Assembly (NCBI GenBank): GCA_965223025.1
Contig: CBDCVP010000023.1
Span: 2,170,001 to 2,234,000, forward strand
Length of the DNA stretch: 64,000 bases
Origin: JABDMH01 sp965223025
Lineage (GTDB): Bacteria > Bacteroidota > Bacteroidia > Chitinophagales > Saprospiraceae
Direction of reading: 5' to 3'
Below the pieces are notes generated by a model. That model searched no databases. It had not been told where the DNA came from and saw only the letters and a program-made list of their open reading frames with translations. Position 1 is the first letter of the stretch; each line of letters begins with the position of its first letter. The translations under genes were made by a program, and so were the position numbers. Shown here one piece after another: positions 53,241-62,467 of this stretch.

Positions 53241-54473
53241 TCACTCATGGATTCTTCTCGGATGTTTCACCGGTCTTGACTCGGGCAACACATCATTTCT
53301 AATGGTCTCCGAAGAGCTTAGAGCCTCAGCATAGCCAAACTCAGGTTGGCCCGCATCTACCCATGCGGTAAACCAAGCATTGCCTATGGCCATAATGGAC
53401 TGCCTCATTCGATCTTCTACCATGCCATTCATCATAGCCTGGTAGGCACGTGCATATTCTTTACAAGGGAGTCTAGTGGTGACATCCAGACGCTCATCGA
53501 AACAATATTGCTGATCGGAGGGAAATCTTTCGCTGAGGGATTTTTCGATCATCAGTACAGTGTCTACCAATGTATGACTGGCAAAAACTATGTTCCAGTA
53601 ATAGGATAGTGGATCCTCGATATAAGATGCTTTTCCGGTGAAGAAATCGTATTCTTTCTCTGCAAAGAGCTCGGGGATTCTACTTTCCCAAAAAGCGTGA
53701 ATGCCCAATTGGTCAGTCAACTGACCATTGTAATTCTTAGTAGTGTGCAGTGGCACATGTGCATCCCCTATATAATGACCAAAATCTGCAGAGCAGGAAA
53801 TGATCTTCCGGACATCCCCTTCCAGGAAGGCATTGGTTAATTTTCTCTGCATGGCCAACAAATGATAGGGCAGAATGCCATGCGTAGTAAAATCTTCCTC
53901 AATTCGAACTCCTAATAGTGAGGGGATGTCAGACCAGTCAAAGTAAGAGATCAGTGTGTCCTTTGGAATAAACCAGTGATCACTATAGTAACCTGGCAGC
54001 ACTTTTTCTGCATAGAATTGGCGAATGAGATCAGATGGTGCACTCAGATGGCTGTCAAGGATCTGCATGTGGACTGTATCATCACTGTAAGCTTGACTCC
54101 AGACTTCAAGTCCTGCAATCCTTTGTCCTTCTCGATGGTCAGACTGCCATTCCAGATTTGAGAATTTAATCATGGATTCAAGCCAGGTCTTTGGCAGTGT
54201 ATCAAAGGGGGGCTTACCCCAGACATCAAGATCTATATAATGTCTCACAGCTTCATATTCGCTCGCGTATCTGCGCTTATCTGGATCCACCGCATGTGAG
54301 GCCACAAAATCGATATTGGGTTTATATAAAATCATCAACTCGGGAGGCAATGTGAAAACTGCCATTCGATTGATTAATCTATGTGCATAAAATCCCCAAT
54401 CCCCAGACCTCGAATATGAAAAAAGTTGTAGGGACAATAAGAAAAAACTTCCAATAATGGTAAATCTCAACAC
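53241..54473 (-). CDS. Exported zinc-dependent phospholipase C / S1-P1 nuclease-like protein
   Basis: A 410-aa protein with signal peptide (IIGSFFLLSLQLFSYS). The zinc cluster ligands expected for this fold are present: WGFYAHRLINRMAVFTLP at the mature N-terminus, RHYIDLD, and the long helix SADFGHYIGDAHVPLHTTKN followed by GIHAFWESRIPELF. These fit the PLC/P1 nuclease superfamily with Trp, His and Asp ligands. Phospholipase versus nuclease activity cannot be decided. Confidence 0.82.
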   Translation of the reverse strand: MLRFTIIGSFFLLSLQLFSYSRSGDWGFYAHRLINRMAVFTLPPELMILYKPNIDFVASHAVDPDKRRYASEYEAVRHYIDLDVWGKPPFDTLPKTWLESMIKFSNLEWQSDHREGQRIAGLEVWSQAYSDDTVHMQILDSHLSAPSDLIRQFYAEKVLPGYYSDHWFIPKDTLISYFDWSDIPSLLGVRIEEDFTTHGILPYHLLAMQRKLTNAFLEGDVRKIISCSADFGHYIGDAHVPLHTTKNYNGQLTDQLGIHAFWESRIPELFAEKEYDFFTGKASYIEDPLSYYWNIVFASHTLVDTVLMIEKSLSERFPSDQQYCFDERLDVTTRLPCKEYARAYQAMMNGMVEDRMRQSIMAIGNAWFTAWVDAGQPEFGYAEALSSSETIRNDVLPESRPVKHPRRIHE

Positions 54474-54603
54474 GACTACTCAGTATCGGCACAAAATATA
54501 ACAATTTAGATTCGAATTTGAAATTAAAGTACTAACAAACACCCAATTAATTCAAGCAAGCATCTGCATCTGATGACTCATGACATAAGACCATAGTCGG
54601 ATT

Positions 54604-55584
54604 TCACCTTAGATCCTCCGTGAAGAAAAAACCAATCCCTATGAACAGGTCTTTGAAAACAAGATGCTGAACCAGGTAGAGATTGCCGTCTTCATCCAGA
54701 CAGTGATAGCGCTCGATCCGATCACGCACTGAAGTATGGTCGTTATGATGAATGGGATAAAACGAAAGTACACGTTGATGACCATCTTCACTATCTAGCG
54801 TTAGGATGGCGAAGGCATTTAGTTTGCTTAAATCCTTTGTCAATGTTTCATCATCAATCAGAGCCTCCGCACCTACTTTCTTATAAGCCCTTACATAGGC
54901 CTCCACGGATCCCGCACGTGGTTTGCGATTCGAATTGGCATTTTCATTCAACGGTTGTACCATCCAGCCGTTTTCATTTTTTACCAAGGCAAATGATTCG
55001 GTGGCTTGAGCTGGATATTCAACTGTCAGCCCCCGAATTTCCTCCTGTTCATATCTTAAGATGATCCTGTCGCGCCATTCAAGCGAAGACATGACAAATC
55101 GAGTACGTAAGGACCCCTCAAAATTGGGCATGGTGACTATCGCTGGTTGATCTGATCCTTCCATGATCATATAGGTGCCTCGTTCATCAGGTGTGCTGCC
55201 TCCGACATAGTAGCATTTGAGGAGTCTTTCTCTTGGCCCATATATGCTGACCCGTACACCTTCGCTAGAGAGTCCCTTAATGATGTTCTTGAGAGCCTGA
55301 GGCCTGGGAATATAGGCTAATTCCACTCGCTTAATGGTATTTAATAGATTTTCCATGGCATCCTCTCTGGCTCGATGAGTGCCATTGTAAGTCCAATGAT
55401 CGTCACTGCGTGTCAGTAGCGTGCCACGCCCCGATCTATCCATGATGTGTATCTGCTGCACCTTTTCGATCTGTGGTACTGCATAACGATACTCGGCTCC
55501 TAGATCGGTCTTCTTCGTGGATGCATTCCAGGCTAAGATGCCCAATAGTAGTACACACACCACCACGACAATTCTAGCTATCAT
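54604..55584 (-). CDS. DUF4340 domain protein
   Basis: A 326-aa protein from the ATG at 55584, 3 bp below the gldG stop. It has an N-terminal membrane anchor (IARIVVVVCVLLLGILAW) and an extracytoplasmic domain with repeating strands of DUF4340 (VQQIHIMDRSGRGTLLTRSD, IRGLTVEYPAQATESFALVK). DUF4340 genes follow gldG-like ABC_transp_aux genes in many bacteria and are thought to work with them. Last gene of the gld operon. Confidence 0.85.
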   Translation of the reverse strand: MIARIVVVVCVLLLGILAWNASTKKTDLGAEYRYAVPQIEKVQQIHIMDRSGRGTLLTRSDDHWTYNGTHRAREDAMENLLNTIKRVELAYIPRPQALKNIIKGLSSEGVRVSIYGPRERLLKCYYVGGSTPDERGTYMIMEGSDQPAIVTMPNFEGSLRTRFVMSSLEWRDRIILRYEQEEIRGLTVEYPAQATESFALVKNENGWMVQPLNENANSNRKPRAGSVEAYVRAYKKVGAEALIDDETLTKDLSKLNAFAILTLDSEDGHQRVLSFYPIHHNDHTSVRDRIERYHCLDEDGNLYLVQHLVFKDLFIGIGFFFTEDLR

Positions 55585-55586
55585 AA

Positions 55587-57281
55587 CTATACTTGACCGT
55601 ACTTCCTTTTTCGGAAATACGTAAAAATCCCCCCAAAGAAGATCAGCAGTAATAGTGGTGCTAAAACGTTGATCAGCTGCCATTTCACGCTCTCCTCGGC
55701 AATTCTGGGTTTGTCCAGCAATCGCAACTTTACATTCTTTGCCCTGGTCTCAATGAGACCCTGACGGTCCAACAAATATTCGATGGCATTCGACAAGAAA
55801 TCCATATTATCAAAAGTATAATTAATATATTGGTTGTATCCCAAAGGTCTAATCTGGCCTGTTCGCGGGTTAGTATGATTTCGTGCAATATCTCCATCTG
55901 AAACCACTATAATCTTTGTTGGTTCACCCATTTCTCTATAATCCATCCCAATCTCCTGAAGGCCTTGTAACATCTGATTACTCACCCGATTTCGATACAA
56001 GGATGTGAATGATCCTTCCAAAAGCATAGCCAACACCTGCGGCCCCGCATCAAAGTCAACCTGGTCGGGAGGAACCCGTAATATATTAAAATCGAGCATG
56101 ACAGGACTGTATTGCAGGCGACTGTAATTGGACGATGTCAATAATGGTATTTTACGAATCGCTGTTCTTGTCTTGACCGTATCGATGCTTGAAGGAAATT
56201 GCAGATCCACTCGATCTAATCCCTTGACAATAGGGTGATCGCCATATCCTGCAGCCAGCGGATGGTAATACCATTGAAATAATTTAGGTTGGCCACTGTT
56301 TGTACCTTGCCCCGATGCCATCGGTATCATGGATGACTCGAGATCCAACACTAGATTGGGCACAACCCGGCATCCATACTTAAAGAGTAATTCATCAAGA
56401 TTCGTTTCATTATTATAGGGCACATAAGGAGATCTCGCTGCCAGGGAATCAACGTTTACAATCAACGGATCAAGCAGAAAGATCACCCTCCCACCATGCA
56501 TGACATACTGATCAATCTTAAAGAGATCTTTTTCAGAAAAGGGCTGTGTAGGTTTAGCTATTAATACCAGAGCTACCTCGTCTGGTATCCTAACTAGACT
56601 GTCTAAAAATAGGCTACCTACATTATAAAAGGCGCTCAGATTATTACTCAGTGAGGCGGTTTGGCCGGCCGAGAGCTCTCCATGACCTTGCGTAAAAACC
56701 ACATTGGGTTTGTGGCTAGCCATCAATTTCGAAATGGCATTGGCAAATTTATATTCCAGTAGGCTAATGGAATTATTAATGGCCACTTCTGGAGACATCC
56801 CTTCGGTATTACCTTCAAGTAGATTAATGGCTATCTGGCGATCCCCAAAATTGAAAATCGCGAAGGGGAAAATCTGTTTTCTAGATTGACCTTCCACATC
56901 ATTAATATTTAATTCAGTGGGGATGATTCCTACTTTCGACCAGGCCTCCATTCGCTCCAGCACCTCCTCCCTATCGCCAAGCAATGGATCCCTAAAAGTG
57001 TATTGGATATAACTATTCACAGAGCTAAAATCCTGCAAGGCCTCCTCAGTGGCCTGCCTCAATCTCTTGAAATCGGCTGGGAAGGTACCTTCTAGCAAGA
57101 CTTGGACAAGCAGTGTACCATCTACCCTGCTCAGCATATCCCTGGTAGCTGGACCGAGTGTATATCTTTTTTCCTCCGTCAAATCCAATCGAGTGAAATA
57201 ATGACTAGCTACCACATTGACCAGAATCAATCCTAGAAGACACAACAACAACCAACTGTATTTTTTGAACCGGGCCATCAC
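55587..57281 (-). CDS. gldG: Gliding-motility ABC transporter auxiliary protein GldG
   Basis: A 564-aa protein with an N-terminal helix (YSWLLLCLLGLILVNVVASHY), a large ABC_transp_aux extracytoplasmic domain (GHGELSAGQTASLSN, GGRVIFLLDPLIVNVDSLA) and a C-terminal helix before KRKYGQV. It matches GldG, partner of GldA and GldF. The start overlaps the gldF stop by 4 bp. GldAFG is needed for gliding in flavobacteria, but related ABC sets occur in non-gliders, so motility is not proved. Confidence 0.92.
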   Translation of the reverse strand: MMARFKKYSWLLLCLLGLILVNVVASHYFTRLDLTEEKRYTLGPATRDMLSRVDGTLLVQVLLEGTFPADFKRLRQATEEALQDFSSVNSYIQYTFRDPLLGDREEVLERMEAWSKVGIIPTELNINDVEGQSRKQIFPFAIFNFGDRQIAINLLEGNTEGMSPEVAINNSISLLEYKFANAISKLMASHKPNVVFTQGHGELSAGQTASLSNNLSAFYNVGSLFLDSLVRIPDEVALVLIAKPTQPFSEKDLFKIDQYVMHGGRVIFLLDPLIVNVDSLAARSPYVPYNNETNLDELLFKYGCRVVPNLVLDLESSMIPMASGQGTNSGQPKLFQWYYHPLAAGYGDHPIVKGLDRVDLQFPSSIDTVKTRTAIRKIPLLTSSNYSRLQYSPVMLDFNILRVPPDQVDFDAGPQVLAMLLEGSFTSLYRNRVSNQMLQGLQEIGMDYREMGEPTKIIVVSDGDIARNHTNPRTGQIRPLGYNQYINYTFDNMDFLSNAIEYLLDRQGLIETRAKNVKLRLLDKPRIAEESVKWQLINVLAPLLLLIFFGGIFTYFRKRKYGQV

Positions 57282-58012
57282 TTGGATCTATTGTCGGTAA
57301 GTTTTTGATGCGTGAGAAATAAAAAAAAAGCTACTCCACTTAAGAAATATATCACATCGCGTGTATCGATAGCTCCTCTGCTGATGGACTGATAGTGATA
57401 ATCAATACCTGATTTCTGCAAAATATCATCAACACCACCAACAAATAATGGAATCTTGCTGGCAAAATAAAATCCATAAAAGACGACAAAGCACAGGAAG
57501 GCTGCCACTAAAAAAGCAACGATCTGATTGGCGCTAAGTACAGAAGCAAAAAGACTTATAGCTACAAAAATAGCAGCCAAAAAAATAAGGCCGATATAAG
57601 ATCCGATGACTTCACCACTATCGATATTTCCTTGAGGTGAGCCCAACTGCCAGATAGAAAAGTAGTAAATCAAAGTGGGTAACAACGCCATGACCACCAA
57701 TGTCATCGCACCTAAAAATTTACCTAAAATAATATCCCATTCTCGAAGAGGCTTTGTAAATAAAGTCTCGATTGTGCCGATTTGTTTCTCTTCTGAAAAC
57801 ATCCGCATACATACTGCAGGAATCAGAAATAGAAAAATCATGGGTGCCAGATCAAAGAGCTGGTCAAGCGTAGCATAGTTGTATTCCAAGACGCTGTAGT
57901 CCGGAAAAACCCACATAATTAATCCCAGCATTGTGAGAAAAACTCCAATCACTACATAGCCAGTGAGTGAACTAAAAAAACTGCCGATTTCTTTTCTGAA
58001 AATTGCCAGCAT
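57278..58012 (-). CDS. gldF: Gliding-motility ABC transporter permease GldF
   Basis: A 244-aa ABC-2 type permease with six membrane segments. It begins MLAIFRKEIGSFFSSLTGYV and has the RMFSEEKQIGTIETLFTKP loop found in GldF. QIVAFLVAAFLCFVVFYGFY is a late helix pair. It lies between gldA (4 bp gap) and gldG (4 bp overlap). Confidence 0.93.
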   Translation of the reverse strand: MLAIFRKEIGSFFSSLTGYVVIGVFLTMLGLIMWVFPDYSVLEYNYATLDQLFDLAPMIFLFLIPAVCMRMFSEEKQIGTIETLFTKPLREWDIILGKFLGAMTLVVMALLPTLIYYFSIWQLGSPQGNIDSGEVIGSYIGLIFLAAIFVAISLFASVLSANQIVAFLVAAFLCFVVFYGFYFASKIPLFVGGVDDILQKSGIDYHYQSISRGAIDTRDVIYFLSGVAFFLFLTHQKLTDNRSK

Positions 58013-58016
58013 AAAT

Positions 58017-58919
58017 TCAAGTTGTCAGCTTCTGAAAAACCTCTTCCATAGAAGACCTTTCTTCAGTCATTTCCAAAATCTTATACCCTTGCCCTGTCAC
58101 CAAGTCAAATATTTGCAGTCTTGGATCTGATGTGGTCTTATGAAAGGTAAGTGCATGCCGGTTTCCTGACATAATATGTTCCTTGACCAGCCCTTTCAAA
58201 TTCCACTCACCCTCGAAGGGCTTATCCAGTTCCACCAGAATCTTCCTTTGATTGTTGATGGCGAGTTCCAACACATCCATATCTTCATCTGTTACCAGGA
58301 CACCTCGCTTCAGAATGATAACTCTATCACAAAGCGCTTGTACTTCCTGCATGATATGGCTGGAAAAAATGATGGTGCGCTCATGGCTTATGTCTTTAAT
58401 CAATTGTCTGATTTCCACCAATTGATTGGGATCTAACCCTGAAGTCGGCTCATCCAGAATCAGTACTTGCGGATCATGGATCATCGCTTGAGCCAATCCA
58501 ACCCTCTGCCGATAACCTTTGGAAAGGGCACCGATCTTCTTATGCTGTTCAACCGTCAGCCCAGTGCGCTCCACAATCTTAGCTATGCTGGCTCCAGGTT
58601 CGTCTAGATGGTGTACAGCGGCGACAAATCTCAAATACTCTTTGATGTACATGTCGAGATAGAGAGGATTGTGTTCGGGTAGATAACCGATGGATTGCTT
58701 CAGACGAATAGGCTCCGCACGGACATCAATTCCATTCACCATAGCCTGACCACCAAATGAGGTCATATATCCGCTTATGATCTTCATGATGGTAGTTTTT
58801 CCGGCTCCATTGGGACCCAGTAAGCCGACAATCTGCCCCCTTTCAATAGAGAAATTTACGTCAGTCAGAGCTGACTGATCACCGTACTTTTTCGACAACT
58901 GTTTTACCTCGATACTCAT
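58017..58919 (-). CDS. gldA: Gliding-motility ABC transporter ATPase GldA
   Basis: A 300-aa ATPase with Walker A GPNGAGKT near residues 35-42, Q-loop region GYLPEHNPLYLDMYIKEYL, signature LSKGYRQRVGLAQAMIHDP and Walker B VLILDEPTSGLDP. YLPEHNPLY is typical of GldA. Cytoplasmic engine for GldF/GldG. Start overlaps truB stop by 4 bp. Confidence 0.93.
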   Translation of the reverse strand: MSIEVKQLSKKYGDQSALTDVNFSIERGQIVGLLGPNGAGKTTIMKIISGYMTSFGGQAMVNGIDVRAEPIRLKQSIGYLPEHNPLYLDMYIKEYLRFVAAVHHLDEPGASIAKIVERTGLTVEQHKKIGALSKGYRQRVGLAQAMIHDPQVLILDEPTSGLDPNQLVEIRQLIKDISHERTIIFSSHIMQEVQALCDRVIILKRGVLVTDEDMDVLELAINNQRKILVELDKPFEGEWNLKGLVKEHIMSGNRHALTFHKTTSDPRLQIFDLVTGQGYKILEMTEERSSMEEVFQKLTT

Positions 58920-59620
58920 ATCAAAAGCCTGATTTGTGCTACCAATTCAGCAACCTGCCAAGCCTTCCCGACATCGTGATTGCCGATTTTCGTGCGCCGT
59001 AAAGCTGTGAGATAGGCTCCACTACTAAGCTTTATACCCAAATCATATGCCAATGATCTAATATAAGTGCCCTTGCTGCAACATATAGTAAACGAAACAA
59101 AGGGCATCTGTATGGACTCAATGTTGAAAGACGACACGTGCACCGGTCGTGGATCAATGTGTACCTTCCTCTGCTGGCGTGCTAGTTTATAGAGGCGCTT
59201 GCCATCCTTTTTGATGGCGGAAAACATCGGAGGCACCTGGCTTATGTCACCAGTCAGGGAAGCAGCAGCCTTGTAAATCATGTCATCATCTATATGAGAT
59301 GTAGGATAAAACACATCCTCACTGACCTCGGCATCGTAGGTCGGTGTGGTTGCTCCCAGTTTGAGGGTGCCCACATAAGTTTTATCCAGTCCCTGAAACC
59401 TTGTGATCTCCTTGGTCATCTTGCCGGTGCAAATAATCAACAGTCCTGTCGCCAATGGATCTAGGGTGCCAGCATGGCCGACCTTAATCTTTCTGATATG
59501 GAAGGTTTGTTTGATGGTACTGCGTATCTTGTTGACTACGTCAAACGATGTCCAACCAAGGGGTTTATCCACCAGGAGAACTTTGGCAGTCGTAAGGTCA
59601 TCCAGCGATTTCACGTTCAT
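58916..59620 (-). CDS. truB: tRNA pseudouridine-55 synthase
   Basis: Makes pseudouridine at position 55 in the T loop of tRNA. About 234 aa from the ATG at 59620, which overlaps the uppP stop (ATGA). The catalytic aspartate is in KVGHAGTLDPLATGLLIICTG. VDKPLGWTSFDVVNKIR is the standard first motif, and FTICCSKGTYIRSLAYDLG the third. The PUA extension is absent, as in other short TruB proteins of this phylum. Confidence 0.94.
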   Translation of the reverse strand: MNVKSLDDLTTAKVLLVDKPLGWTSFDVVNKIRSTIKQTFHIRKIKVGHAGTLDPLATGLLIICTGKMTKEITRFQGLDKTYVGTLKLGATTPTYDAEVSEDVFYPTSHIDDDMIYKAAASLTGDISQVPPMFSAIKKDGKRLYKLARQQRKVHIDPRPVHVSSFNIESIQMPFVSFTICCSKGTYIRSLAYDLGIKLSSGAYLTALRRTKIGNHDVGKAWQVAELVAQIRLLI

Positions 59621-60417
59621 TGGTTCATGATCCCACTCAAGACGATGGTCAATAGTCCTACCACTCCACAGTACCATCCAAAGTATCGAAGGTTTGCTCC
59701 TCGTACCAGTTTTATCATCCAAGTGCAGGCCAGCGCACCTGTGACAAAAGCTGCTATAAATCCGATACCCAACGCTGATACTTGATCTGCTGCCATCATT
59801 TCGCCATCAAGCAGATCCTTTGCCATTTTTCCAAAGATCAAAGGCACCACCATCAGAAAGGAAAATCTCGCAGCTTGCTCTCTGTCGATGCGTAAAAGCA
59901 CCGCCAAAGAGATGGTAGCTCCTGAACGCGAAATCCCTGGGATGATGGCAATGGCTTGAGCCACACCGACCCAGAATGCACCTGAGTAACTCACATCTTG
60001 ATCGGTTTGCTTCACGCGATCCGCAATCACCAGGAGAAAGGCGGTCACCACCAATGCGATCCCAACCAAGCGTAAATGCTGGCTAAACATCGCCTCAATC
60101 GCATCCTCATACAAGAGACCTATCAAAACAGCAGGCACCATGCTAAGCAATACCCTGAGGGCGTAGTTGTGACTATCATTTCTGTGCCCTTGCAGCAATC
60201 CGCTTAAAATTTGAGCTACTTCATGACGAAACACATAGATGGTAGCACATGCTGTCGCAAAATGAAGCACGACGGTCATGAGTAGGCTCTGTGCTCCGGT
60301 GGACTCATCACCCATGATGAACTTCATCAACTCAAGATGTCCGCTGCTGGATACTGGTAAAAACTCTGTAAGGCCCTGAACTATTCCTAGTACAAGTGCC
60401 TCCAACAATTCTCCCAT
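59617..60417 (-). CDS. uppP: Undecaprenyl-diphosphatase (BacA type)
   Basis: Recycles undecaprenyl pyrophosphate for peptidoglycan and O-antigen assembly at the inner membrane. The 266-aa polytopic protein has the catalytic GIVQGLTEFLPVSSSGHLEL and the second motif AIIPGISRSGATISLAVLL. Standard length. It sits in the usual Bacteroidota order after DUF3098 and before truB. Confidence 0.96.
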   Translation of the reverse strand: MGELLEALVLGIVQGLTEFLPVSSSGHLELMKFIMGDESTGAQSLLMTVVLHFATACATIYVFRHEVAQILSGLLQGHRNDSHNYALRVLLSMVPAVLIGLLYEDAIEAMFSQHLRLVGIALVVTAFLLVIADRVKQTDQDVSYSGAFWVGVAQAIAIIPGISRSGATISLAVLLRIDREQAARFSFLMVVPLIFGKMAKDLLDGEMMAADQVSALGIGFIAAFVTGALACTWMIKLVRGANLRYFGWYCGVVGLLTIVLSGIMNQ

Positions 60418-60458
60418 AGTTTTTATTAATGTACCGGATTTTTAGGGGCTTGAAGTAC

Positions 60459-60773
60459 TCAAGCTCTCTTGAAGATCGCAAAGACCTCAACTACCAATCC
60501 TGCCAAAATCACCACCGGAGCCAATACCGTTCGACGAAAACTGTAGATGATTGATTCATCCCATACATCGTCGCTAGGCATACTACCTCCCAACATCAAT
60601 AGCATACCAAGTAACACTAATCCTGCACCTACCCCCATCAAGACATAATTTTCTTTCTTGAAAATCAGTTCCGGCCCCTTCTTCGATTTGGAACTGGACT
60701 TCTTAACACGTGATCTAGTGGGCGCTACTCTCTTCTTGGTCGCAACTACTTTCTTTTTCCTGGATTGGCTCAT
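60459..60773 (-). CDS. DUF3098 membrane protein
   Basis: A 104-aa protein. A strongly basic N-terminus of about 35 residues (RKKKVVATKKRVAPTRSR) precedes two membrane helices (YVLMGVGAGLVLLGMLLML and LAPVVILAGLVVEVFAIF). WDESIIYSFRRTVLAPV is the DUF3098 signature. The family is tied to the ftsX-uppP neighbourhood; function unknown, perhaps envelope growth. Confidence 0.9.
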   Translation of the reverse strand: MSQSRKKKVVATKKRVAPTRSRVKKSSSKSKKGPELIFKKENYVLMGVGAGLVLLGMLLMLGGSMPSDDVWDESIIYSFRRTVLAPVVILAGLVVEVFAIFKRA

Positions 60774-60826
60774 CCTATCATATTTATCGTAAAACTATCT
60801 TATTAATGGATACTCTCTAAGAATGG

Positions 60827-61699
60827 TTAGTGCAAATCATTGATGCTCATCCTCAGGAACTTGGTGACCACCACAAAAGTACTGGTAATATTTATTAGAA
60901 TTCCAAATCCAAACAACAGGATCGTTATAAACAACAGGTACTGACCATTGAGATAAGACAATAGGTCTGGCATGCGCTCAAACAAAGCTATTCCGAGGAG
61001 AAACATCGCAATGATGGATATCAGGGCACTGACAAAGCCATGCTTGACTCCCTTCCACAAAAAGGGCTTGCGGATAAAGGACCATGATGCGCCCACCAAC
61101 TCCATATTTTTGACTAAGAATCTGTTGGCATACAGTGACAGTCGGATTGAATTGTAAATGAGCGTCAAAGCCAATACCATCAAAATCAGGCCACCAATCA
61201 ATAGAATGTATGCAAGTTTGTCAAAGTTGGTGACTACCTGGTCGATCATACCCCTTTCGTAGTAAACCCCAGATACAGCATCAAATTTCTTCAAGAGTGT
61301 GCCCTCCAGCTCTGAAAACGTGCCGGCCTCAAAATGATCAGCTACCAGGCTGAATGTAATGACGTCGGCAAGAGGATTTGGCATATCTGCCGTCAGGATC
61401 TCCCCCCCTAAGTCCTTGCTCAAATGCTCAAGGCCCTCCTCTTTACTCACAAATACGACCGATTCTGGTCGAACATCCCCTGTTGACTTCAAAAAATGTA
61501 CAACCTTATCGGCGATCGCTTTTGACACATCAGATTTTAACTCTACTACTGCTTCGAAATCTTCCTTTAGGTCATCGACGATATCATTCGAATGCAGACT
61601 GATGAAGATGAAGGCACCAAGTAAAAATAAGACGGCCGCTACACTCAGCACAGACCAGAAATAGTTAGGTTTTGGCTTAAATCTCCTGAGATTTGTCAT
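60827..61699 (-). CDS. ftsX: Cell division protein FtsX
   Basis: A 290-aa permease-like protein of the FtsEX complex, which controls peptidoglycan hydrolases at the septum. One N-terminal helix (FWSVLSVAAVLFLLGAFIFI), a periplasmic domain (VFVSKEEGLEHLSKDLGGEI), then three C-terminal helices with SIRLSLYANRFLVKNMELVG, the FtsX coupling segment. No ftsE is adjacent, as usual in Bacteroidota. First gene of the probable operon leading to gld genes. Confidence 0.93.
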   Translation of the reverse strand: MTNLRRFKPKPNYFWSVLSVAAVLFLLGAFIFISLHSNDIVDDLKEDFEAVVELKSDVSKAIADKVVHFLKSTGDVRPESVVFVSKEEGLEHLSKDLGGEILTADMPNPLADVITFSLVADHFEAGTFSELEGTLLKKFDAVSGVYYERGMIDQVVTNFDKLAYILLIGGLILMVLALTLIYNSIRLSLYANRFLVKNMELVGASWSFIRKPFLWKGVKHGFVSALISIIAMFLLGIALFERMPDLLSYLNGQYLLFITILLFGFGILINITSTFVVVTKFLRMSINDLH

Positions 61700-61844
61700 A
61701 AAATTCCTAGCTTTCTACCACTGTTTGACACGTGATGGGTTCAGTATCACAAATATATAAATTAAAATATACTGTAAAGTGTCTGGAATGCATGATCGCA
61801 TTGGAGGATGCATCCCATCCATCTATAAATGGATGTCTGTGCCC

Positions 61845-62294
61845 CTACTTCTTCATGATCTTATCAAAGAATCTGGCTGTTTCATCGGCAAGCTCCTTTA
61901 GTTCCTCTTCAAATTGCTTACCCCGGTCAATGACCTCTTCATCTGGATCGTCTTTAGATAATTCCTGCTCGATCGATTCCTTTTCCTTTTCTAATCCGTC
62001 CCGCATTTGTTGCAGCCTCTCCAGTTCCTCCTGTTCTCCCAAGTCGTCATCGTTGACCTCATCTTTGAGCTTTTCGTAGATCTTTTCCAAGTTGTCAAAG
62101 GCTTTGTCGTACTTCCCGTCTTCAAATTTCTGCTTTTCATTCTTGATCAGCTCTCCTATCGATTTCCCCACCTCCTTCACCTGTCTGAACACCTTTTCAG
62201 AAGAAGCCTTCTCCTCTTCTGAACCCAGAAAATAGTTGTACACCAAAACGCCCACAATTACCAAGAGGGCTAACTTTAAAAGGGATCTCATCAT
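61845..62294 (-). CDS. Hypothetical membrane-anchored coiled-coil protein
   Basis: A 149-aa protein with one N-terminal helix (LLKLALLVIVGVLVYNYFLG) and an acidic, Lys/Glu-rich coiled-coil body (LEKIYEKLKDEVNDDDLGEQ, LERLQQMRDGLEKEKESIEQ). No domain recognised. It is co-directional with ftsX but 145 bp upstream. The frame has typical protein composition and no competing frame. Confidence 0.75.
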   Translation of the reverse strand: MMRSLLKLALLVIVGVLVYNYFLGSEEEKASSEKVFRQVKEVGKSIGELIKNEKQKFEDGKYDKAFDNLEKIYEKLKDEVNDDDLGEQEELERLQQMRDGLEKEKESIEQELSKDDPDEEVIDRGKQFEEELKELADETARFFDKIMKK

Positions 62295-62434
62295 TCGTAA
62301 TATTTAACAGTCACTAAACCCAACTAATTTCATGATTATTGCACGATTCATCAAATATCTGACCTTTGATCTTCTCGGTGCAAAAGTCTTTCCTTTCATC
62401 GGCCACACAGCACATCTTGCTAACAAATCTTTCC

Positions 62435-62442
62435 TAATTTTG
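62435..62442 (+). promoter_or_regulatory. -7 box for leuS
   Basis: TAATTTTG fits TAnnTTTG, 25 bp before the leuS ATG. A TTG lies upstream at 62417, with spacing shorter than usual. Confidence 0.4.
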
Positions 62443-62467
62443 CCACCTCCAAGAAAAGGAGTAACTC

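Noticed and set aside
61813..61832. CATCCAT/ATGGATG hairpin below the coiled-coil gene
   Set aside because: Seven-base stem without a T-tract; not convincing as a terminator.
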